From: Ochrobactrum teleogrylli
Lineage (GTDB): Bacteria; Pseudomonadota; Alphaproteobacteria; Rhizobiales; Rhizobiaceae
Reading direction: 5' to 3'
Length of the DNA stretch: 64,000 nucleotides
Assembly (NCBI RefSeq): GCF_006376685.1
Contig: NZ_VEWL01000008.1
Coordinates: forward strand, 124,001-188,000
The notes beneath the pieces were generated by a model, which made no database searches, was not told where the DNA came from, and was given only the letters and a program-made list of their open reading frames with translations. The position numbers and the translations under genes are program-made. Shown here piece by piece: positions 61,750 through 64,000 of this stretch (position 1 is the first letter of the stretch; every line of letters starts with the position of its first letter).

Positions 61750-62952
61750 ATGATGAAGATCACGGCTGTCGAGACGGTGCAGTTGCCGCACCTCAACAAC
61801 ATCTTGTGGGTTCAAATCCACACCGATGAGGGGATTGTGGGTCTGGGCGAGACGTTTCGCGGCGCGAATGCCGTGGCGGCCTATATCCATAGTGATATCG
61901 CACCGCAACTGATCGGGCAGAACCCACTGGAGATCGACCGGATATCCAAACTCCTGCTGGAGCCTTATGTCGGCTTTCGGTCTTCCGGCGTGGAAATTCG
62001 TGCTGCGTCCGCCATCGACATCGCGCTTTGGGATATTTTTGGCAAAGTCACCGGACAGCCAATTCACCAGCTGCTGGGCGGGTTGTCGCGCCCATCCATC
62101 CGCACCTACAATACCTGTGCAGGCTACACCTATAATAAAAGCGGTGCGCGTCGCTATATCGGCGACACGGACGAAGGCAAGGAAGGACCTTACGAGGACC
62201 AGCTTGCCTTTCACCGTGACGCGGGCGCGCTTGCCGAAAGTCTTCTTTCCGAAGGCATAACGGCCATGAAGATATGGCCGTTTGATCCATTCGCCGTGGT
62301 TTCGGGGGGAAATTTCATCCATGCGCAGGATCTGGACAAGGCTCTTGAGCCGTTCCGCCAGATACGCAATGCTGTCGGTGACAAAATGGAAATCATGGTC
62401 GAGTTCCATTCCATGTGGGACCTGACATCGGCGCTGACGATTGCGCGCGAGCTAAAGGCGTTCCGCCCGTTCTGGTCGGAAGACCCGATCAAAATGATGA
62501 ATCCGCAAGCGCTTGCGGTTTATGCCCAGAAATCCGGCATTGCGGTTTGTGCAAGCGAAACAATGGCAACCCGCGCGCAATTCCTCGACGTCCTGCGCGC
62601 CGATGCGTCCGATTATGTGATGCTGGATATTTCATGGTGCGGCGGACTTTCCGAAGCGAAGAAGATCGCCACCATGGCCGAAGCCTTCCAGCGCCCTATT
62701 GCGCCGCATGACTGCACGGGACCAGTCGTTTTCGCAGCCTCCATTCACCTGTCGCTCAATGCGCCCAATGCCATCTATCAAGAGTCGGTCCGGGCCTATT
62801 ACACTTCATGGTATCGCGATCTGGTCACGGTGATGCCACGGATTGAAAACGGGATGATCTATCCCTTTGAAGGGGCCGGGCTTGGCTTGGAGCTCTCCGA
62901 TTTCGTTCTTAACCACCCGGATGTTATCCGCAGAAAGACAGACGCATTATGA
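61750..62952 (+). CDS. Mandelate racemase/muconate lactonizing (enolase superfamily) enzyme
   Basis: 400 residues. The capping domain (about 1-125) is followed by a barrel with metal ligands in MVEFHSMW, FWSEDPIKM and CASETMATR, and an acid/base His in IAPHDCTGPV. In uronate pathways this superfamily gives galactarolactone cycloisomerase or aldarate dehydratases; this exact specificity cannot be read here. Its stop overlaps the next start (ATGA). Either ATG at 61750 or 61753 may be used. Confidence 0.85.
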   Translation: MMKITAVETVQLPHLNNILWVQIHTDEGIVGLGETFRGANAVAAYIHSDIAPQLIGQNPLEIDRISKLLLEPYVGFRSSGVEIRAASAIDIALWDIFGKVTGQPIHQLLGGLSRPSIRTYNTCAGYTYNKSGARRYIGDTDEGKEGPYEDQLAFHRDAGALAESLLSEGITAMKIWPFDPFAVVSGGNFIHAQDLDKALEPFRQIRNAVGDKMEIMVEFHSMWDLTSALTIARELKAFRPFWSEDPIKMMNPQALAVYAQKSGIAVCASETMATRAQFLDVLRADASDYVMLDISWCGGLSEAKKIATMAEAFQRPIAPHDCTGPVVFAASIHLSLNAPNAIYQESVRAYYTSWYRDLVTVMPRIENGMIYPFEGAGLGLELSDFVLNHPDVIRRKTDAL

Positions 62953-63827
62953 TTGGACCGTTTCACTGTATTGCCGATCTGCGCGGCGCATTGATGGAAA
63001 GCCCCGTCTGGGACGAGCGCCGGGCGAAGCTTTTTGCCTGCGATATCAATGGGCGCAAGCTTTACGAAATCGATCTTGAACATGGCCCGGTTCGAGACTG
63101 GACCTTTGAAGCCGAAGTTCCATGCGTCGCGCTTGCCGAAAGCGGCAAGCTGATCGTCGCGCTGGCACGCGAAGTCATTCTGTTCGACCCAGATAGCGGT
63201 GACAGGCAACTCCTGTGGGGCGGCTATGATGAGCCAGAAACATCGCGGCTCAACGACGGCAAGATCGGTCCCGACGGTGCGCTGTGGATCGGCAGCATGG
63301 ATTGTCGCCCGACACGCGAACCTATCGCGAAACTTTATCGTGTTACTGCCGATGGGCAAGCTGCGGTCATGGCAAAGGGATTTGAGGTTTCAAACGGCCT
63401 TGCATGGACACCGGACGCGACCACGATGTTCCATACGGATTCCCGGGGACCATGGATCGACCGTTACGCCTTTGACCGCATGGCGGGCCGTATTAGCAAC
63501 CAGAGACGCATTCGCGACCTCGACGAAGGTACCGGCAGACCGGACGGCGGCGCTTGCGATGCCGAAGGTGCTTATTGGAGTGCGGGTGTGTCGGCTGGTG
63601 TCCTGAACCGCTTCGATGCGGATGGAAATCTGCTCGCAAGCTTTTCGGTTCCGGTTCCTGCACCGACAATGCCTTGTTTCTGCGGTCCCGGTCTGAAGCA
63701 GATCGCGCTGACTTCGCATCGCTTGGCGCCCGCCGACAAATTGGCCGAAGCTCCGCAATCGGGCGGTGTGCATCTCGCAACCAGCACCGTTGCCGGGGCA
63801 AAAGTGGCGCGCATGAAGGGAATTTAA
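62949..63827 (+). CDS. SMP-30/gluconolactonase-family lactonase
   Basis: 292-residue six-bladed beta-propeller. Metal and active-site positions of the family are visible: Glu in LMESPVWDERR, Asn in SRLNDGKIGPDG, Asn in EVSNGLAWTPD and Asp in RPDGGACDAEG. It should hydrolyse a sugar-acid lactone, such as the aldarolactone made by uronate dehydrogenase encoded next. It is coupled to the preceding gene by a four-base overlap. Confidence 0.88.
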   Translation: MIGPFHCIADLRGALMESPVWDERRAKLFACDINGRKLYEIDLEHGPVRDWTFEAEVPCVALAESGKLIVALAREVILFDPDSGDRQLLWGGYDEPETSRLNDGKIGPDGALWIGSMDCRPTREPIAKLYRVTADGQAAVMAKGFEVSNGLAWTPDATTMFHTDSRGPWIDRYAFDRMAGRISNQRRIRDLDEGTGRPDGGACDAEGAYWSAGVSAGVLNRFDADGNLLASFSVPVPAPTMPCFCGPGLKQIALTSHRLAPADKLAEAPQSGGVHLATSTVAGAKVARMKGI

Positions 63828-63831
63828 TTGA

Positions 63832-64000
63832 ATGAAACACCTCCTTTTGACCGGGGCTTCCGGCAATCTTGGCCGTATGCTCACCCGAAAACTGTCACAA
63901 GCCGGTTACCGTCTGCGCTTATCCGACATTGAACCATTCCCCGATGCCTTGCCCGAAGGTACAGAATTCATACAGGCGGATCTGAGCGATGCCGACGCGG
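63832..64000 (+). CDS. NAD-dependent epimerase/dehydratase family, uronate-dehydrogenase-like (3' end outside window)
   Basis: Only 56 codons are visible: the protein begins MKHLLLTGASGNLGRML, with the Rossmann GxxGxxG motif and a following LSDIEP segment. Short spacing from the lactonase gene and the pathway context favour uronate dehydrogenase, which oxidises galacturonate or glucuronate to an aldarolactone; a nucleotide-sugar epimerase relative remains possible. Confidence 0.65.
   Translation, partial: MKHLLLTGASGNLGRMLTRKLSQAGYRLRLSDIEPFPDALPEGTEFIQADLSDADA

Noticed and set aside
1-64000. tRNA, rRNA, CRISPR arrays or prophage genes
   Set aside because: None recognised on either strand by reading; a tRNA scan was not possible.

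Overview
The window reads as chromosome or chromid DNA of an alphaproteobacterium of the Hyphomicrobiales, most likely the Ochrobactrum/Brucella group or a close rhizobial relative. The evidence is gene content: SyrB-like regulators, an ehu/eut/doe ectoine catabolic cluster with a MocR-type EnuR regulator, the N-acetylglutaminylglutamine amide (NAGGN) genes asnO-ngg, many ABC uptake systems, and an intergenic palindrome of the kind scattered through Brucella and Rhizobium genomes. This assignment is inference from memory of families; no search was run. No rRNA, tRNA or CRISPR array was seen.

Layout. 1-3.9 kb: the end of a sulfonate/nitrate/taurine-type ABC importer (two permeases, ATPase), a LysR regulator and a divergent SDR protein lacking the usual YxxxK pair. 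3.96-5.05 kb: an IS30-family element whose transposase has an in-frame amber stop. 5.1-6.3 kb: a membrane GGDEF protein. 6.5-7.8 kb: copy A of a divergent gene pair (a SyrB-like regulator and a partner). 7.9-11.5 kb: ngg and asnO for the osmolyte NAGGN. 11.7-17.6 kb: a peptide-type ABC importer with a fused permease-ATPase and its GntR regulator. 17.8-31.6 kb: an M42 peptidase and the ectoine/hydroxyectoine system: doeD, doeC, an AsnC/Lrp regulator, eutB-eutC-doeA-doeB, ehuBCDA and enuR. 31.8 kb: a small secreted protein.

32.2-48.1 kb: a tightly overlapped ten-gene minus-strand operon for a group 2/3-like capsule. It holds KpsT, KpsM and KpsE (inner-membrane exporter), KpsC and KpsS (Kdo-linker transferases), a Wza/KpsD-type lipoprotein, WecB and WecC (UDP-ManNAcA supply), and two glycosyltransferase proteins. 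One of these is a 1710-residue chain with methyltransferase, coiled-coil and several transferase regions; the other is a paralog of its middle part. 48.3-50.3 kb: an MFS exporter and a divergent TetR regulator with three operator-like palindromes between them. 50.4-51.7 kb: copy B of the SyrB-like/partner block, in direct orientation 43.9 kb from copy A.

51.7-64 kb: two carbon-source clusters. The first has an isocitrate-lyase/PEP-mutase family enzyme, an SDR, an MFS anion transporter and a GntR regulator. The second has a GntR regulator, a DapA-family lyase, a binding-protein-dependent ABC importer (Tat-type binding protein, ATPase, two permeases), an enolase-superfamily enzyme, an SMP-30 lactonase and the start of a uronate-dehydrogenase-like gene. 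It looks like uronate or aldarate catabolism.

Themes: compatible-solute metabolism (NAGGN synthesis next to ectoine breakdown), a cell-surface polysaccharide, and a near-identical regulatory gene pair bracketing 44 kb. Several candidate operators are visible: LysR at 3128, AsnC/Lrp at 21978, EnuR at 31570, TetR at 49562 and GntR at 55828.
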